From the NCBI RefSeq assembly GCF_011634895.1, contig NZ_SIRR01000007.1, positions 1 through 64,000 of the forward strand: 64,000 bases of DNA. The letters run 5' to 3'. The translations under genes were made by a program, and so were the position numbers. Position 1 is the first letter of the stretch. Each line of letters opens with the position of its first letter. Positions 1-9,184 of the stretch are shown here, in pieces. Under the pieces are notes generated by a model, which had not been told where the DNA came from, did no database searches, and worked only from the letters and a program-made list of their open reading frames with translations. Source of the DNA: Rheinheimera pleomorphica (lineage in GTDB: Bacteria > Pseudomonadota > Gammaproteobacteria > Enterobacterales > Alteromonadaceae).

Positions 1-122
1 TGCTGTCCCTAAGGACTGCTCAGTCTTACTGACTTAAAACATATTTCTATGTAAGTCACTCAACCGATAAATTTCATTTTGTGAAATCCATCATAAGTGC
101 CCACACAGATGATTGATTGCGA

Positions 123-135
123 ATTGTTAAAGAGC
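123..135 (-). promoter_or_regulatory. rrn leader boxA antitermination element
   Basis: Read on the minus strand this is GCTCTTTAACAAT, the boxA of gammaproteobacterial rRNA leaders, which in the RNA recruits NusB/NusE antitermination factors. It is followed downstream (toward position 1) by GTGTGGGCACT, another typical part of the 16S leader. The 16S gene itself must start left of position 1. The yrdA neighbour is the same as at E. coli rrnD, which supports the call. Confidence 0.85.
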
Positions 136-162
136 GTGCTTCGCTTAAGAAGCGGGAGGCGT

Positions 163-190
163 ATGTTACACTTCCCAGATTTTAAGTCAA
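163..190 (-). promoter_or_regulatory. rrn promoter, most gene-proximal
   Basis: On the minus strand TTGACT (185-190) and TAACAT (163-168) are separated by 16 bases and followed by a GC-rich stretch (CGCCTCCCGC), as expected of a growth-rate-controlled rRNA promoter. It lies about 30 bases upstream of boxA. Motif reading only. Confidence 0.65.
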
Positions 191-283
191 GCGTGACGAT
201 GATTCTTATTTAAAAACACATCGTCACACCAGACTTTTCACCTCATTTCACCGCGTTAACTACCACCGTGAAGCGAGGGCGCC

Positions 284-311
284 ATTTTAGTGATTTAAGA
301 GAGTCTGTCAA
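284..311 (-). promoter_or_regulatory. rrn promoter, middle
   Basis: On the minus strand a perfect -35 TTGACA (306-311) and a -10 TAAAAT (284-289) are 16 bases apart, followed by GGCGCCC, a GC-rich discriminator typical of stringently controlled rRNA promoters. Confidence 0.75.
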
Positions 312-391
312 GCGTCTTTTTAAAAGATTTTTGCGAACCGTCTTATCTCACCCGAAGCCTGCTAAGTGCAGCGCCCCGTGGCATGGCGCGC

Positions 392-419
392 ATTATAGGG
401 CGTTTTTAAACTGGCGCAA
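392..419 (-). promoter_or_regulatory. rrn promoter, distal
   Basis: On the minus strand a perfect -10 TATAAT (392-397) with -35 TTGCGC (414-419), 16-base spacer and discriminator GCGCGCC. With the two sites nearer the gene it forms three tandem promoters in about 260 bases, all pointing out of the left window edge toward the rRNA operon. Confidence 0.75.
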
Positions 420-527
420 GCGGTTATTTGAGAAAATCTGCCACTTTTAGATCGTTCGCAGAAAAATGCAGCGAAAAGCGCTTTTTTAGTACATTTACTG
501 CATAATATCGCAGCATTGGAGGACATT

Positions 528-1061
528 ATGACGATACGAGCTTATAAAGGTGTGTTGCCGAAACTGGCAAAAGGGGTTTATGTAGACGCGTCCAGCGTGT
601 TGGTTGGCGATATAGAAATGGCAGAAGATGTCAGTATTTGGCCTTTGGTTGCTGCGCGTGGTGATGTGAACACTATTCGCATAGGCGCCCGCACTAATAT
701 ACAGGACGGCGCAGTGCTGCACTTGTCCCGGCCAAGCAAGGGCAAACCTGAAGGTTCTCCACTTGTAATAGGGGAAGACGTAACTGTCGGGCACAAAGTC
801 ATGTTGCATGGCTGCACCCTGGGTAATCGTATTCTGGTCGGTATGGGCGCTATAGTCATGGATGATGTAATAGTAGAAGACGATGTCATTATCGGTGCCG
901 GCAGTTTAGTACCGCCAGGTAAGCGCCTGCAGAGTGGCTATTTATATGTTGGCAGCCCGGCAAAACAGGCACGGCCGCTAAACGATGCTGAAAAGGCTTT
1001 TTTAGCGGAGTCAGCAGCGAACTATGTAATATTGAAGAACGAGTATCTGGCAGAAGCTTAA
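528..1061 (+). CDS. yrdA: Gamma-class carbonic anhydrase family protein YrdA
   Basis: A 177-residue left-handed beta-helix (hexapeptide repeat) protein of the gamma carbonic anhydrase/YrdA family, cytoplasmic and normally a trimer with metal at subunit interfaces. The three expected metal-binding histidines are visible: H65 (AVLHLSR), H89 (VGHKV) and H94 (MLHGC). Whether YrdA proteins are active carbonic anhydrases is unsettled. The ATG at 528 is chosen because GGAGG lies at 518-522; a TTG at 516 would put the Shine-Dalgarno inside the gene. It is convergent with yrdB and the two stop codons share a TTAA. The yrdA-yrdB-aroE order next to an rRNA operon matches E. coli. Confidence 0.92.
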   Translation: MTIRAYKGVLPKLAKGVYVDASSVLVGDIEMAEDVSIWPLVAARGDVNTIRIGARTNIQDGAVLHLSRPSKGKPEGSPLVIGEDVTVGHKVMLHGCTLGNRILVGMGAIVMDDVIVEDDVIIGAGSLVPPGKRLQSGYLYVGSPAKQARPLNDAEKAFLAESAANYVILKNEYLAEA

Positions 1062-1294
1062 AGCCAGATCTCGCCAGCTGTATTATAAGCGTCGTCAGCT
1101 ATTGCCTGTTCAACAGCGTCTTCCCAGTGAAAGGCGTCTGCCTTTATCTGTTGTAAATAAGCTTCTGCCCGCTGCGTTGCTGGCAGAGCAATATAGCAGC
1201 GCACTTTTAAGCCACTGACCAGGCAACTAAAGCTAACGGCTTGTCTGGTTGCATCAAAGGCAAAGTCATTATTAAAGATCAGCTGTTGGTTCAT
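1058..1294 (-). CDS. yrdB: DUF1488 family protein YrdB
   Basis: A 78-residue cytoplasmic protein of the DUF1488 family, of unknown function. The family is recognised from length, from the N-terminal FNNDFAFDATRQAVSF and the C-terminal W-ED-A...A motif, and from its constant place directly downstream of aroE. Its ATG overlaps the aroE stop by 4 bases (ATGA), so translation is probably coupled to aroE. Confidence 0.85.
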   Translation of the reverse strand: MNQQLIFNNDFAFDATRQAVSFSCLVSGLKVRCYIALPATQRAEAYLQQIKADAFHWEDAVEQAIADDAYNTAGEIWL

Positions 1295-2109
1295 GCTGCT
1301 TGTACCTGCTGTTGTAATAACGCTAGTACCGGCGTCACGTCGGGTCGTTTGCCGCGCCAGATATAGAAAGCTTCTGCTGCCTGCGCGACTAACATACCTA
1401 AACCATCAGCTTGCTGTGGTACACCCTGTTGCTGCGCCCACTGCAAAAACGGCGTTGGTTTAGCACCATACAACATGTCATACGCCAGTTGGCAGTGCTC
1501 TACATGCCGAGCCTCAATGTTGGGGCGCTCACCGCTTAAACCGGAAGAGGTGGCATTTATCACTAACTTGTATGGCTGACTGGGAATATCATCATAGCCA
1601 CAGGCTGTCACCTTTTGGTCAAAATTCCTTGCTATCGCTTGGGCTTTACTAACAGTGCGGTTAGCCAATACCAACTTTGCCACACCCGCATCGAGTAAGG
1701 GGCCAATAGCGCCACGGCTGGCACCGCCAGCGCCAAGTAGTAATACCGTTATGCCCTGCAAATTAACACCTAAGCGTTGCAGATCAGTCACCAGACCAGT
1801 GCCGTCGGTGTTGTCAGCGCAAAGCCGTCCTGCACTATCTATATAAAGCGTATTCACGGCACCGGCTTGTTTGGCCCGCACGGATAACACATCCGCTAAC
1901 TGATAAGCTTGTTCTTTAAACGGCACAGTAACGTTAGCACCTTTGCCGCCAGCAGCGACAAACTGGTGCCAACTGTCGGCAAAGCCATCCAGCGGTGCTA
2001 AAATGGCGTCGTATTGCAGTTGCTCACCAAGTTCTGCAGCAAACTGCCGATGAATGACCGGTGACTTAGAATGGTTTATCGGGTTACCGAACACAGCATA
2101 GCGATCCAC
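1291..2109 (-). CDS. aroE: Shikimate dehydrogenase (NADP+)
   Basis: Reduces 3-dehydroshikimate to shikimate with NADPH in the cytoplasmic aromatic amino acid pathway. The 272 residues show the shikimate-binding NPINHSKSP (9-17), the catalytic lysine K65 in NVTVPFKE, D102 in ADNTDGTG, and the nucleotide-binding loop GAGGASRGA (126-134). The start is GTG at 2109; no clear Shine-Dalgarno precedes it, but the N-terminus MDRYAVFGNP is standard for the family. The start is only 5 bases from the start of the divergent globin gene, so its promoter must lie inside that gene. Confidence 0.95.
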   Translation of the reverse strand: MDRYAVFGNPINHSKSPVIHRQFAAELGEQLQYDAILAPLDGFADSWHQFVAAGGKGANVTVPFKEQAYQLADVLSVRAKQAGAVNTLYIDSAGRLCADNTDGTGLVTDLQRLGVNLQGITVLLLGAGGASRGAIGPLLDAGVAKLVLANRTVSKAQAIARNFDQKVTACGYDDIPSQPYKLVINATSSGLSGERPNIEARHVEHCQLAYDMLYGAKPTPFLQWAQQQGVPQQADGLGMLVAQAAEAFYIWRGKRPDVTPVLALLQQQVQAA

Positions 2110-2114
2110 AGAAC

Positions 2115-2561
2115 ATGCCCATAAAGAAATTAGTGCAGATGATTGTTAATAAAACCGGCGCAAATAGCAAGGCGCACCCGACACCGCAACAAACGCCTTA
2201 TGACATGATGGGTGGTGAAGCAGCAGTGTTCCGATTGGCCAACCGCTTTTACGATATTATGGAAACTGCGCCTGAAGCCGCAGCACTGTATGCCATTCAT
2301 CCGCTACCGCTGGATACTATCCGGCAAAAGTTTTTTCAGTTTTTATCCGGTTGGCTGGGCGGCCCGCCATTGTTTGAACAACAATATGGCCACCCGCGCC
2401 TGCGCGCCCGGCATTTGCCGTTTCCGGTAGACGAAAAGCTACGCGATCAGTGGATGTTTTGTATGAATAAAGCGCTGGATGAGGTGGTAGAAAATAAAAC
2501 CTTGCGTGAAGGCATTCGCCAGTCGATAGGCCAACTGGCGAGCCATATGGTTAACTGTTAA
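2115..2561 (+). CDS. Group II truncated haemoglobin
   Basis: A 148-residue 2-over-2 globin of the group II (trHbO-like) type, expected to bind haem and O2 or NO-type ligands in the cytoplasm. Visible family markers are GGE at 33-35, the B10 tyrosine Y46 (RFYDIM), the candidate proximal histidine H100 (RLRARH) and the G8 tryptophan W113 (DQWMF). Family members help with oxygen chemistry or nitrosative stress; the precise role here is unknown. The first 30 residues precede the globin fold, and ATG codons at 2139 or 2205 are possible alternative starts. Divergent from aroE; its stop overlaps that of hemF. Confidence 0.9.
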   Translation: MPIKKLVQMIVNKTGANSKAHPTPQQTPYDMMGGEAAVFRLANRFYDIMETAPEAAALYAIHPLPLDTIRQKFFQFLSGWLGGPPLFEQQYGHPRLRARHLPFPVDEKLRDQWMFCMNKALDEVVENKTLREGIRQSIGQLASHMVNC

Positions 2562-3490
2562 GCCTTAAGCTGCAGCCAGTCCTGCGGTTTCAGGTAACGC
2601 TCGTATAATAATGCCTCAGCGCTACCCGCTTCTGGCTGAAAGCCATATTGCCAGCGCACCAAAGGCGGCATCGACATTAAAATAGACTCAGTACGGCCGC
2701 CACTTTGCAAGCCAAACAAGGTGCCTCGGTCGTACACCAGGTTAAACTCGACATAACGGCCACGACGGTATAACTGGAACTGGCGCTCTCGTTCACCATA
2801 GGGTGTAGCTTTGCGCCGTTCTACTATTGGCAGATAGGCCGGGATAAAGGCCTCACCGACAGCGCGCATTAGCGCGAAGCTTGTGTCAAAACCTAACTGG
2901 TTTAAGTCGTCAAAAAACAAGCCGCCCACGCCACGGGTTTCGCCGCGGTGTTTTAAGTAAAAGTAATCATCACACCACTTTTTATACGCCGGGTAATATT
3001 CAGCGCCAAAAGGATCCACTGCGGCTTTAGCCGTTTGGTGCCAGTGCACGACATCTTCTTCGAACGGATAAAACGGCGTTAAATCAAAACCGCCGCCAAA
3101 CCACCATACCGCTGGCTCACCGGCTTTTTCGGCAATAAAAAACCGCACATTGGCATGTGTCGTTGGCAAATAGGGGTTATTCGGATGAATAACTAAAGAT
3201 ACCCCACAAGCATTAAAGCTACGCCCTGCCAGCTCAGGCCGGTGTGCTGTGGCCGAGGCCGGCATATTGGCACCAAACACATGCGAGTAATTCACCCCGG
3301 CTTGTTCAAACACCTTACCACCGGTTAGCACCCGGCTTTTGCCACCGCCACCTTCCGGCCGCTGCCAGGCATCTTCAACAAAGTGCGCGCTGCCGTCGGC
3401 CTGCTGCAAGGCGGCACAGATCGTGTCCTGCAACTGCTGTAAAAACTGCTGCACCGCAGCTAACTGATCATGTGGTTGTGTATGTATCAC
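2558..3490 (-). CDS. hemF: Oxygen-dependent coproporphyrinogen III oxidase
   Basis: Oxidatively decarboxylates coproporphyrinogen III to protoporphyrinogen IX in haem synthesis, using O2. The 310 residues carry the HemF signature at about 171-190 ([13 protein letters not shown] then ETRGVGG) and the conserved [10 protein letters not shown] at 109-118. GTG at 3490 is the start, with AGGAG 5 bases upstream. It starts 1 base after the tsaC stop, so tsaC-hemF is one leftward transcription unit. A haem gene facing a globin gene is a sensible but possibly accidental neighbourhood. Confidence 0.95.
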   Translation of the reverse strand: MIHTQPHDQLAAVQQFLQQLQDTICAALQQADGSAHFVEDAWQRPEGGGGKSRVLTGGKVFEQAGVNYSHVFGANMPASATAHRPELAGRSFNACGVSLVIHPNNPYLPTTHANVRFFIAEKAGEPAVWWFGGGFDLTPFYPFEEDVVHWHQTAKAAVDPFGAEYYPAYKKWCDDYFYLKHRGETRGVGGLFFDDLNQLGFDTSFALMRAVGEAFIPAYLPIVERRKATPYGERERQFQLYRRGRYVEFNLVYDRGTLFGLQSGGRTESILMSMPPLVRWQYGFQPEAGSAEALLYERYLKPQDWLQLKA

Positions 3491-3491
3491 C

Positions 3492-4046
3492 TTAACTCCT
3501 TACGATATCGCCGGTAACAGCATTACGAATTTGACTGGGCTGAGTGGCGCCACCTAAAGCGCCGGGCACTATGGCTGCCAGCATGGCACCTAACTTCTGC
3601 TCCAGCACTGTTTTATCGGTGATAGCAGGCTGACCGGATAAGTTGGCGCTGGTCGACACCAGTGGTTTGCCATAAACACTGCATAATTGCTGCACCACCG
3701 GATGCGCACTTACCCGCACGGCGATGCTATCAAACTGGCCAGTGATCCACTTAGGTGCCGTGTTGCTGGCCGGCAATACCCAGCTGATATGACCGGGCCA
3801 GCTGGAAAAAATCTGATAACGCTTTTCCAGCGGTATCGCTTTGTCATCAACATAGGGCAGCAGCTGCGAGTAGTTGGCCGCAATCAGAATAAGGCCCTTT
3901 TCTACCGGCCGTTGCTTTATCGCTAATAGCGCCAGCACAGCGCTTTCGTTATCCGGATCGCAACCCAGGCCATACACGGCTTCGGTTGGGTAGGCGATAA
4001 CACCACCCTCATTTAATGCCTGTACTACAGGATCTAATGCTGTCAT
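3492..4046 (-). CDS. tsaC: Threonylcarbamoyl-AMP synthase TsaC
   Basis: Makes threonylcarbamoyl-AMP from threonine, bicarbonate and ATP, the first step of the t6A37 modification of ANN-decoding tRNAs. At 184 residues it is the short TsaC (YrdC) form rather than the longer Sua5. The YrdC domain markers are [18 protein letters not shown] at 14-31, [12 protein letters not shown] at 44-55, and TSANLSG near 131-137. First gene of the leftward pair tsaC-hemF. Confidence 0.93.
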   Translation of the reverse strand: MTALDPVVQALNEGGVIAYPTEAVYGLGCDPDNESAVLALLAIKQRPVEKGLILIAANYSQLLPYVDDKAIPLEKRYQIFSSWPGHISWVLPASNTAPKWITGQFDSIAVRVSAHPVVQQLCSVYGKPLVSTSANLSGQPAITDKTVLEQKLGAMLAAIVPGALGGATQPSQIRNAVTGDIVRS

Positions 4047-4098
4047 TTAGGGTAAAAGCTCCGGTTAAGCAGGAAAAATACGTTTAAAATTTTCTTCA

Positions 4099-4118
4099 GT
4101 TGCGCAACTGGCTATAAT
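4099..4118 (+). promoter_or_regulatory. purE promoter -10 with palindromic operator candidate
   Basis: A perfect -10 TATAAT lies at 4113-4118, upstream of purE. Directly before it, 4099-4110 is the perfect 12-base palindrome AGTTGCGCAACT, in the spacer where a repressor would block RNA polymerase. It does not match the E. coli PurR operator consensus. No strong -35 is seen. Confidence 0.5.
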
Positions 4119-4164
4119 AGCGCCTTCACGCGCTTTGTTCATCACGTAGATAAGGAAACAACAC

Positions 4165-4656
4165 ATGCAAGTTGGCATTATCATGGGCTCGACTTCCGAC
4201 TGGCCTACTATGAAGCACGCTGCTGATATGCTGGATAAATTTGGTATTGCTTATGAAACCAAGGTTGTTTCCGCACACCGCACACCGCAGTTGTTGGCCG
4301 ATTATGCCAGTTCTGCCGCTAATCGCGGTTTAAAAGTGATTATCGCCGGGGCCGGTGGCGCAGCCCACTTACCTGGTATGGCCGCCGCCTTTACCAGCCT
4401 GCCGGTGCTGGGCGTGCCGGTACAGTCTAAAGCATTAAAAGGCTTAGACTCGCTGTTATCTATAGTGCAGATGCCTAAAGGTGTCGCCGTAGGTACGCTG
4501 GCGATTGGTGATGCCGGCGCTGCCAATGCGGGTTTACTGGCCGCACAAATTCTGGCGACGCACAGCCCGGAGTTAATGACAAAAATTGATGCCTTCCGCC
4601 AGGCGCAAACTGAGATGGTATTAAGCCAGCCCGACCCGTCGCAGGTGCAATTATGA
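4165..4656 (+). CDS. purE: N5-carboxyaminoimidazole ribonucleotide mutase PurE
   Basis: Converts N5-CAIR to CAIR in de novo purine synthesis; cytoplasmic, octameric class I PurE. The 163 residues include the phosphate and ribose binding segment MGSTSDWPT (7-15), SAHRTP (36-41) and the [10 protein letters not shown] segment. An AAGGAAAC-type ribosome site precedes the ATG. Its last 4 bases overlap purK (ATGA), the usual purEK operon. Confidence 0.96.
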   Translation: MQVGIIMGSTSDWPTMKHAADMLDKFGIAYETKVVSAHRTPQLLADYASSAANRGLKVIIAGAGGAAHLPGMAAAFTSLPVLGVPVQSKALKGLDSLLSIVQMPKGVAVGTLAIGDAGAANAGLLAAQILATHSPELMTKIDAFRQAQTEMVLSQPDPSQVQL

Positions 4657-5786
4657 AAGTTTTAGTGTTGGGCGCTGGCCAACTGGCGCGCATGATGGCG
4701 CTGGCCGGTGCACCACTGAATATCAGTATCAGCGCTTATGATGTCAACAGCGACAGCATAGTGCATCCGTTAACACAGCAAAATTTAGGTAAAGGCCTGG
4801 CCAACGCTATTGCCGATGCCGACGTGGTGACTGCCGAATTTGAGCATATTCCACTACCGGTATTAGCACAGTGCCAGCAAAGCGGAAAATTTCTGCCTGG
4901 TGAAACAGCGATTAAAGCCGGTGGTGATCGCCGTTTAGAAAAACAACTACTGGATGCGGCCGGCGTACACTCAGCCGCCTATCATATTGTTAACAGCGAA
5001 GTCGACTTTAATGCTGCCATCAGCAAGTTAGGCTTACCGCTGGTATTTAAAAGTGCGCTAGCCGGTTATGACGGCAAAGGCCAGTGGCGGTTAAAGCAAG
5101 CTGAGCATACCGCGGCACTGTGGCAGGAGATCAGTGCTTTTCTGGCCGCCGACAGCAGCCAAGCGATAGTGGCTGAGCAGTTTATACCGTTTCAGCGTGA
5201 GGTGTCACTGATCGGCGCCCGCAACCGCCAAGGCGAAGTACAGGTATATCCATTAACCGAAAACCACCACGTTAACGGCGTACTGAGTGCGTCATTGGCG
5301 CTGCCAGGCAACGAACAACTGCAACAGCAGGCACAACAAATGTTTACCGCAGTGGCAAACCAACTGAATTATGTTGGCGTGCTGGCGATTGAGTTTTTTG
5401 ACGTTAACGGCAAACTGCTGGTTAATGAGATTGCGCCACGGGTGCATAATTCCGGCCACTGGACTCAGCAAGGCGCTGATGTTTGTCAGTTCGAACAGCA
5501 CTTGCGTGCAGTTTGCAACTTACCGCTGGGCAGTTCTTCGTTGGTACGGCCGAGTTTAATGGTGAATATTCTTGGCGAAGACACAGTACCAGAGCAGATC
5601 CTGGCAATACCTGGCCTGCACCTGCATTGGTACGGTAAGACGAAACGGGCTGGTCGGAAGATGGGCCACATCAATGTGTCCGGCGCAACGACGGCTGAGC
5701 TTAAAGCGCGGTTTGAAACGTTAATAAGCTTGTTGCCTGAACAGGCGTTTCCGGAACTGGCACAAATGGCCGCCAGACTAAATTAA
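4653..5786 (+). CDS. purK: N5-carboxyaminoimidazole ribonucleotide synthase PurK
   Basis: ATP-grasp enzyme that carboxylates AIR to N5-CAIR with ATP and bicarbonate, feeding PurE. The 377 residues begin with the Rossmann-like [12 protein letters not shown] (4-15), and contain ATP-grasp segments YDGKGQWRL and [13 protein letters not shown] (metal and ATP binding). Translationally coupled to purE. A hairpin at 5794-5818 ends the operon. Confidence 0.96.
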   Translation: MKVLVLGAGQLARMMALAGAPLNISISAYDVNSDSIVHPLTQQNLGKGLANAIADADVVTAEFEHIPLPVLAQCQQSGKFLPGETAIKAGGDRRLEKQLLDAAGVHSAAYHIVNSEVDFNAAISKLGLPLVFKSALAGYDGKGQWRLKQAEHTAALWQEISAFLAADSSQAIVAEQFIPFQREVSLIGARNRQGEVQVYPLTENHHVNGVLSASLALPGNEQLQQQAQQMFTAVANQLNYVGVLAIEFFDVNGKLLVNEIAPRVHNSGHWTQQGADVCQFEQHLRAVCNLPLGSSSLVRPSLMVNILGEDTVPEQILAIPGLHLHWYGKTKRAGRKMGHINVSGATTAELKARFETLISLLPEQAFPELAQMAARLN

Positions 5787-5793
5787 ACAGCTT

Positions 5794-5818
5794 AACCGGC
5801 GCTACTCTGGCGCCGGTT
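5794..5818. terminator. Shared hairpin between purK and yrdD-type gene
   Basis: AACCGGCGC (5794-5802) pairs perfectly with GCGCCGGTT (5810-5818) around a 7-base loop, followed on the plus strand by gTTTTa. It lies between the convergent purK and zinc-finger genes and overlaps the end of the latter. Confidence 0.6.
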
Positions 5819-6344
5819 GTTTTACGCCACATCGCTTATCAGCGCAAAACAGCTGATGTTTTTTCTCTACCAGTAAACCAAAGTGGCATAGTTCGCAATG
5901 TCCGGCTACAGGCTTGTCATTTAGTAAAAACTTACATTTTGGGTAGTTATCACAACCCCAGAATGCTTTACCAAACTTATTTACCCGTTCAGTTAACTGG
6001 CCATCTTTACACTTGGGGCATGGCAAGCGCTGTGCTGCGGGCTGTTCATCCTGCTCGTGCACAATAAAGTGACACTGCGGATAGTTAGTGCAACCGATAA
6101 ACATGCCGTAACGGCCGTTTTTTACCGCCAGCGCATTACCACACTGCGGGCAGGCTTCAGAGTCTAATACTTTGACAACGCTGGTTTCGTGCTGGTGCAG
6201 CGGCTTTAAGTAGCTGCAAGCCGGATAGGTGCTACAACCGAGGAACGGGCCGCTCTTACCGGACTTAATCACTAAAGGCTGTTGGCATAAAGGGCAAAGC
6301 TGCTGCTGATGCGGCAGCGAAAATAGCTCGGAATCGTCGCTCAT
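5802..6344 (-). CDS. yrdD: Topoisomerase-type C4 zinc-finger protein YrdD
   Basis: A 180-residue protein of tandem zinc ribbons like those at the C-terminus of topoisomerase I; probably binds single-stranded nucleic acid. Three full C4 units are visible: CPLCQQ...GCSTYPAC, CPQCGN...GCTNYPQC and CPKCKD...GCDNYPKC, plus a fourth variant unit CELCHF...CADKRCG. There is no topoisomerase catalytic domain. It follows smg and dprA in a leftward operon, the arrangement seen in E. coli. The function is not established. Confidence 0.88.
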   Translation of the reverse strand: MSDDSELFSLPHQQQLCPLCQQPLVIKSGKSGPFLGCSTYPACSYLKPLHQHETSVVKVLDSEACPQCGNALAVKNGRYGMFIGCTNYPQCHFIVHEQDEQPAAQRLPCPKCKDGQLTERVNKFGKAFWGCDNYPKCKFLLNDKPVAGHCELCHFGLLVEKKHQLFCADKRCGVKQPAPE

Positions 6345-6359
6345 AAGGTTAAAGGCCGC

Positions 6360-6833
6360 TTAATGCAGCGGCCCTTCAGGTTCATCAAAAATTAAATCTT
6401 CCATTTGGGCATAGGCATTCTCATGGCCGGGTACATTAAACAGCACCATTAATACCACCCATTTTAAATCTTCCAGGCTGATACTGTTGCTATCCAAATC
6501 CATTACCCGATCGATCACCATTTCACGGGTGACTGCATCAAGTACGTTGATTTGTTCTAAAAACAGCAAAAAGCCCTGACACTCAACATCCATTTTGGCC
6601 AGTTCCGGCGCGCTATAGATGCGGGTGGCATTGGAAGTCCCTTTGGATAAGTAAGGCTTTACATGACTCTGTTGCAGTGCAGACAGGTTATCAAGCCACT
6701 TTAACGCTTTAAAGATATCGTCGTCATGAAAACCTGCCCGGCTTAACTCTTTGGTAAGGTCAGCATGATTAACGTAAATGTCAGATTCATTGTGAATATA
6801 GTTTTCGAACAGATAAACGAGGATATCAAACAT
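6360..6833 (-). CDS. smg: Smg family protein (DUF494)
   Basis: A 157-residue acidic protein beginning [14 protein letters not shown] and typical of the DUF494/Smg family in length and sequence. The function is unknown; the gene is conserved beside dprA in gammaproteobacteria. It starts 2 bases after the dprA stop, so the two are translated from one message. Confidence 0.9.
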   Translation of the reverse strand: MFDILVYLFENYIHNESDIYVNHADLTKELSRAGFHDDDIFKALKWLDNLSALQQSHVKPYLSKGTSNATRIYSAPELAKMDVECQGFLLFLEQINVLDAVTREMVIDRVMDLDSNSISLEDLKWVVLMVLFNVPGHENAYAQMEDLIFDEPEGPLH

Positions 6834-6835
6834 GC

Positions 6836-7927
6836 TCAGGTACTCCTCACTCTTATGTAGCCACCGGGAACTGCTGCTACTTCACCAGCTAACTCCAGCT
6901 GCAGCAGCGCTATACTTGCATCAGCAATCGCTAAGCCTGCGCGCTGTGCAATAAGATCAACTGCGGTAACCTCATCTCCTACGTTAGCCAACAACTGACC
7001 GGCAAACAAGTCCGTTTGCTGACTTTTTTCTTCCCCAGCCTCAACTTTCAGACAACTTTTTGCAAAAAAGTGCCATTCCTCCAGTATATCGGCCACACAG
7101 GTCACTAGTTTAGCGCCTTGCTGAATTAACTGATGACAGCCCTGTGACTGTGGACTGTACACTGAGCCAGGCACAGCAAACACATCACGGCTATATTCTG
7201 CCGCCAGATTAGCACTGATCAAGGTGCCACTTTTTAGACCAGCTTCAACCACTATAGTGCCGATACTCAGGCCTACCACTATGCGGTTGCGCTGCGGAAA
7301 CCATTCGGCGCGGGGTTGCACATCGGGAAAATATTCCGACACCAGGGCTCCCTGCGCGGCTATCTGCTCAGCCAGTGCTTTGTTAGACGCCGGATACACC
7401 TGCTCTAAGCCGTGTCCTAATACGGCAATGGTCAGACCGCCAGCCTGCAAGGCGCCTTTATGGCTTTCGCTATCAATGCCGCGCGCCATACCACTGGTGA
7501 TCACATAACCTTGCTGCGACAACTCGGCGGCAAAGCTTTGCGCCACTTTACGGCCGGTGGGTGTTGGGGTGCGGCTACCCACCATGGCCAGTTGTTGCTG
7601 CACGAGAATGGCCGGGTCGCCTTTGACAAATAGCAATAAGGGTGGCTGCTTGGTTTGCTTTAACAGCGGCGGATAGCGCGGGTCCTGATAGGTAATAATA
7701 TGATGCTGCTCGCTTTGCTCAAACCAGCGCAGCGCATGGCTTACCTTGGGGGTGGCTTCCTGGGTTAGTAAATAGGCCTGACGTTCAGTAAAACCGATAT
7801 TGCGTAAGGTGCTGGCCGGTAACCTGACCAGCTCAGCTAAAGATATTTGCTCGCTCAGACGTTGGAACTTCAGGCCATCCTGGCCATGCACAGTGGCTAA
7901 AGCGAGCCAGTTGCGAAGGTCTTCCAT
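6836..7927 (-). CDS. dprA: DNA processing protein DprA (Smf)
   Basis: Binds incoming single-stranded DNA and loads RecA during natural transformation. The 363 residues show an N-terminal SAM-like region, the Rossmann-type core with [11 protein letters not shown] (116-126) and [16 protein letters not shown] (145-160), the FPQRNRI segment, and a C-terminal winged helix (about 305-363, ending GGYIRVRS). First gene of dprA-smg-yrdD. Confidence 0.93.
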   Translation of the reverse strand: MEDLRNWLALATVHGQDGLKFQRLSEQISLAELVRLPASTLRNIGFTERQAYLLTQEATPKVSHALRWFEQSEQHHIITYQDPRYPPLLKQTKQPPLLLFVKGDPAILVQQQLAMVGSRTPTPTGRKVAQSFAAELSQQGYVITSGMARGIDSESHKGALQAGGLTIAVLGHGLEQVYPASNKALAEQIAAQGALVSEYFPDVQPRAEWFPQRNRIVVGLSIGTIVVEAGLKSGTLISANLAAEYSRDVFAVPGSVYSPQSQGCHQLIQQGAKLVTCVADILEEWHFFAKSCLKVEAGEEKSQQTDLFAGQLLANVGDEVTAVDLIAQRAGLAIADASIALLQLELAGEVAAVPGGYIRVRST

Positions 7928-7951
7928 GGCAAACTGGCTCCAAATTGATCG

Positions 7952-9061
7952 TTACAGGTTAGCTATAGTGTCTCCAACCCGAATTGGCTGCTGGGTTTTA
8001 GTGATAATGGCAAAGCTAAGCCGCTCCGCCACTTTGAACACCATTAGCTCACCCACTTTCTCACGGGGTAACTGAATGGTATCGTCACCGAAGTTTTTCA
8101 TAGCTTTCTGCAGCTTATTAGCATCTTCAACGTAGACTGGGCCATTTTTGCCGTCAATAACCAGCGGTGAATTGCGATAAATACCCAGCATATGGCCGGC
8201 TTTCAGCTCATTCAAACCACCGCGGTTTAATACCACTATGTCCCACTTAGATGACTCACGCAGGTTTGACGTGGTATCAATAATACGGCCGTCTATCTCA
8301 AAATCTGGCTTTTGCATGATAAAAAATGCCGGTAGTGCCTGCCCTTCCAGCGCCGGCATCAGACGATCGCCTTGCTTAATTTCGCGCTTTACGCTCAGCA
8401 CATTCAGTGAGGCCGCTTCGGTTGGTGACTCTTCAGTGGCTGCACGCCCGGGCCGGAATGCTCTGGCTGTCGCCATTAATTTAGTTTCAAAACCCAGCAC
8501 GGTACCATCATCAATATCGACATAAGGCTTACCTTTACGATACACACCGTAAGACGCGCCGGACTCCAGCACGCCTTTGGCATAAATAATATGATCGTTT
8601 ACAGAATTCTTTACGTTGGCATTCGACCCCAAAATATAAGGTAAGGCCGCGATTTGCTCTTCTGTTAATGCCTGCTCAAACGTCAGGTAATGCCGGATCA
8701 TGCTCAGCGGCAGTGTGCTGATGGCATCACCGCCCTTCATCGTTTTGCGCGCGGTGGGCGACAACCGTTTTACATTATCGTTTACCATTAAACGCGGCTT
8801 GCCCTGGGCATCATAAGTCAGGGTCAGGGTATCGCCCGGGTAAATTAAATGCGGGTTGTCCACTTGCGGGTTCATTTGCCACAACTGAGGCCACAGCCAG
8901 GGCTCATTCAGATACAAGGCGGAGATATCCCACAGGGTATCGCCCTTTTGCACCACATAGCTCGCAGGCGCATCGTCGCGGATTTTTAACACATCCGCTA
9001 ACACGTTAAAAAAGCCACTCATAACCAGAAGAGTGACGACAGTTGCAATTTTTTTCAGCAT
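7952..9061 (-). CDS. LysM-domain exported protein
   Basis: A 369-residue envelope protein with an N-terminal signal peptide (MLKKIATVVTLLVMSGFFNVLA, cleaved near residue 22) and one LysM peptidoglycan-binding domain at about 35-81 (YVVQKGDTLWDIS, then NPHLIYPGDTLTL). The rest is a conserved region of unknown function. ATG at 9061 is chosen over one 14 codons upstream because AAGGA lies 7 bases before it and the signal peptide then begins at residue 1. The gene stands beside dprA and divergent from def, a conserved gammaproteobacterial arrangement. Confidence 0.88.
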   Translation of the reverse strand: MLKKIATVVTLLVMSGFFNVLADVLKIRDDAPASYVVQKGDTLWDISALYLNEPWLWPQLWQMNPQVDNPHLIYPGDTLTLTYDAQGKPRLMVNDNVKRLSPTARKTMKGGDAISTLPLSMIRHYLTFEQALTEEQIAALPYILGSNANVKNSVNDHIIYAKGVLESGASYGVYRKGKPYVDIDDGTVLGFETKLMATARAFRPGRAATEESPTEAASLNVLSVKREIKQGDRLMPALEGQALPAFFIMQKPDFEIDGRIIDTTSNLRESSKWDIVVLNRGGLNELKAGHMLGIYRNSPLVIDGKNGPVYVEDANKLQKAMKNFGDDTIQLPREKVGELMVFKVAERLSFAIITKTQQPIRVGDTIANL

Positions 9062-9184
9062 GCCTGCATCCTTGAGCTCGATCTTGTTGTAATTATTGCA
9101 CACTAAGCTGTTAATACAGCGGATTAATGGCTAAAATTAAAACATACCACAACCTTTGAAACAAAGCATATTTTTGTAGGTGTT

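Noticed and set aside
1-122. Possible 16S rRNA gene start
   Set aside because: Only the leader is present; the 16S 5' sequence (AGAGTTTGATC on the minus strand) is not found before the window edge.
268-450. 60-codon plus-strand ORF in the rRNA leader
   Set aside because: It lies over two rRNA promoters on the opposite strand, has no ribosome site and shows no protein-like composition.
495-889. Two minus-strand ORFs opposite yrdA
   Set aside because: Shadows of a well recognised hexapeptide-repeat gene; no ribosome sites.
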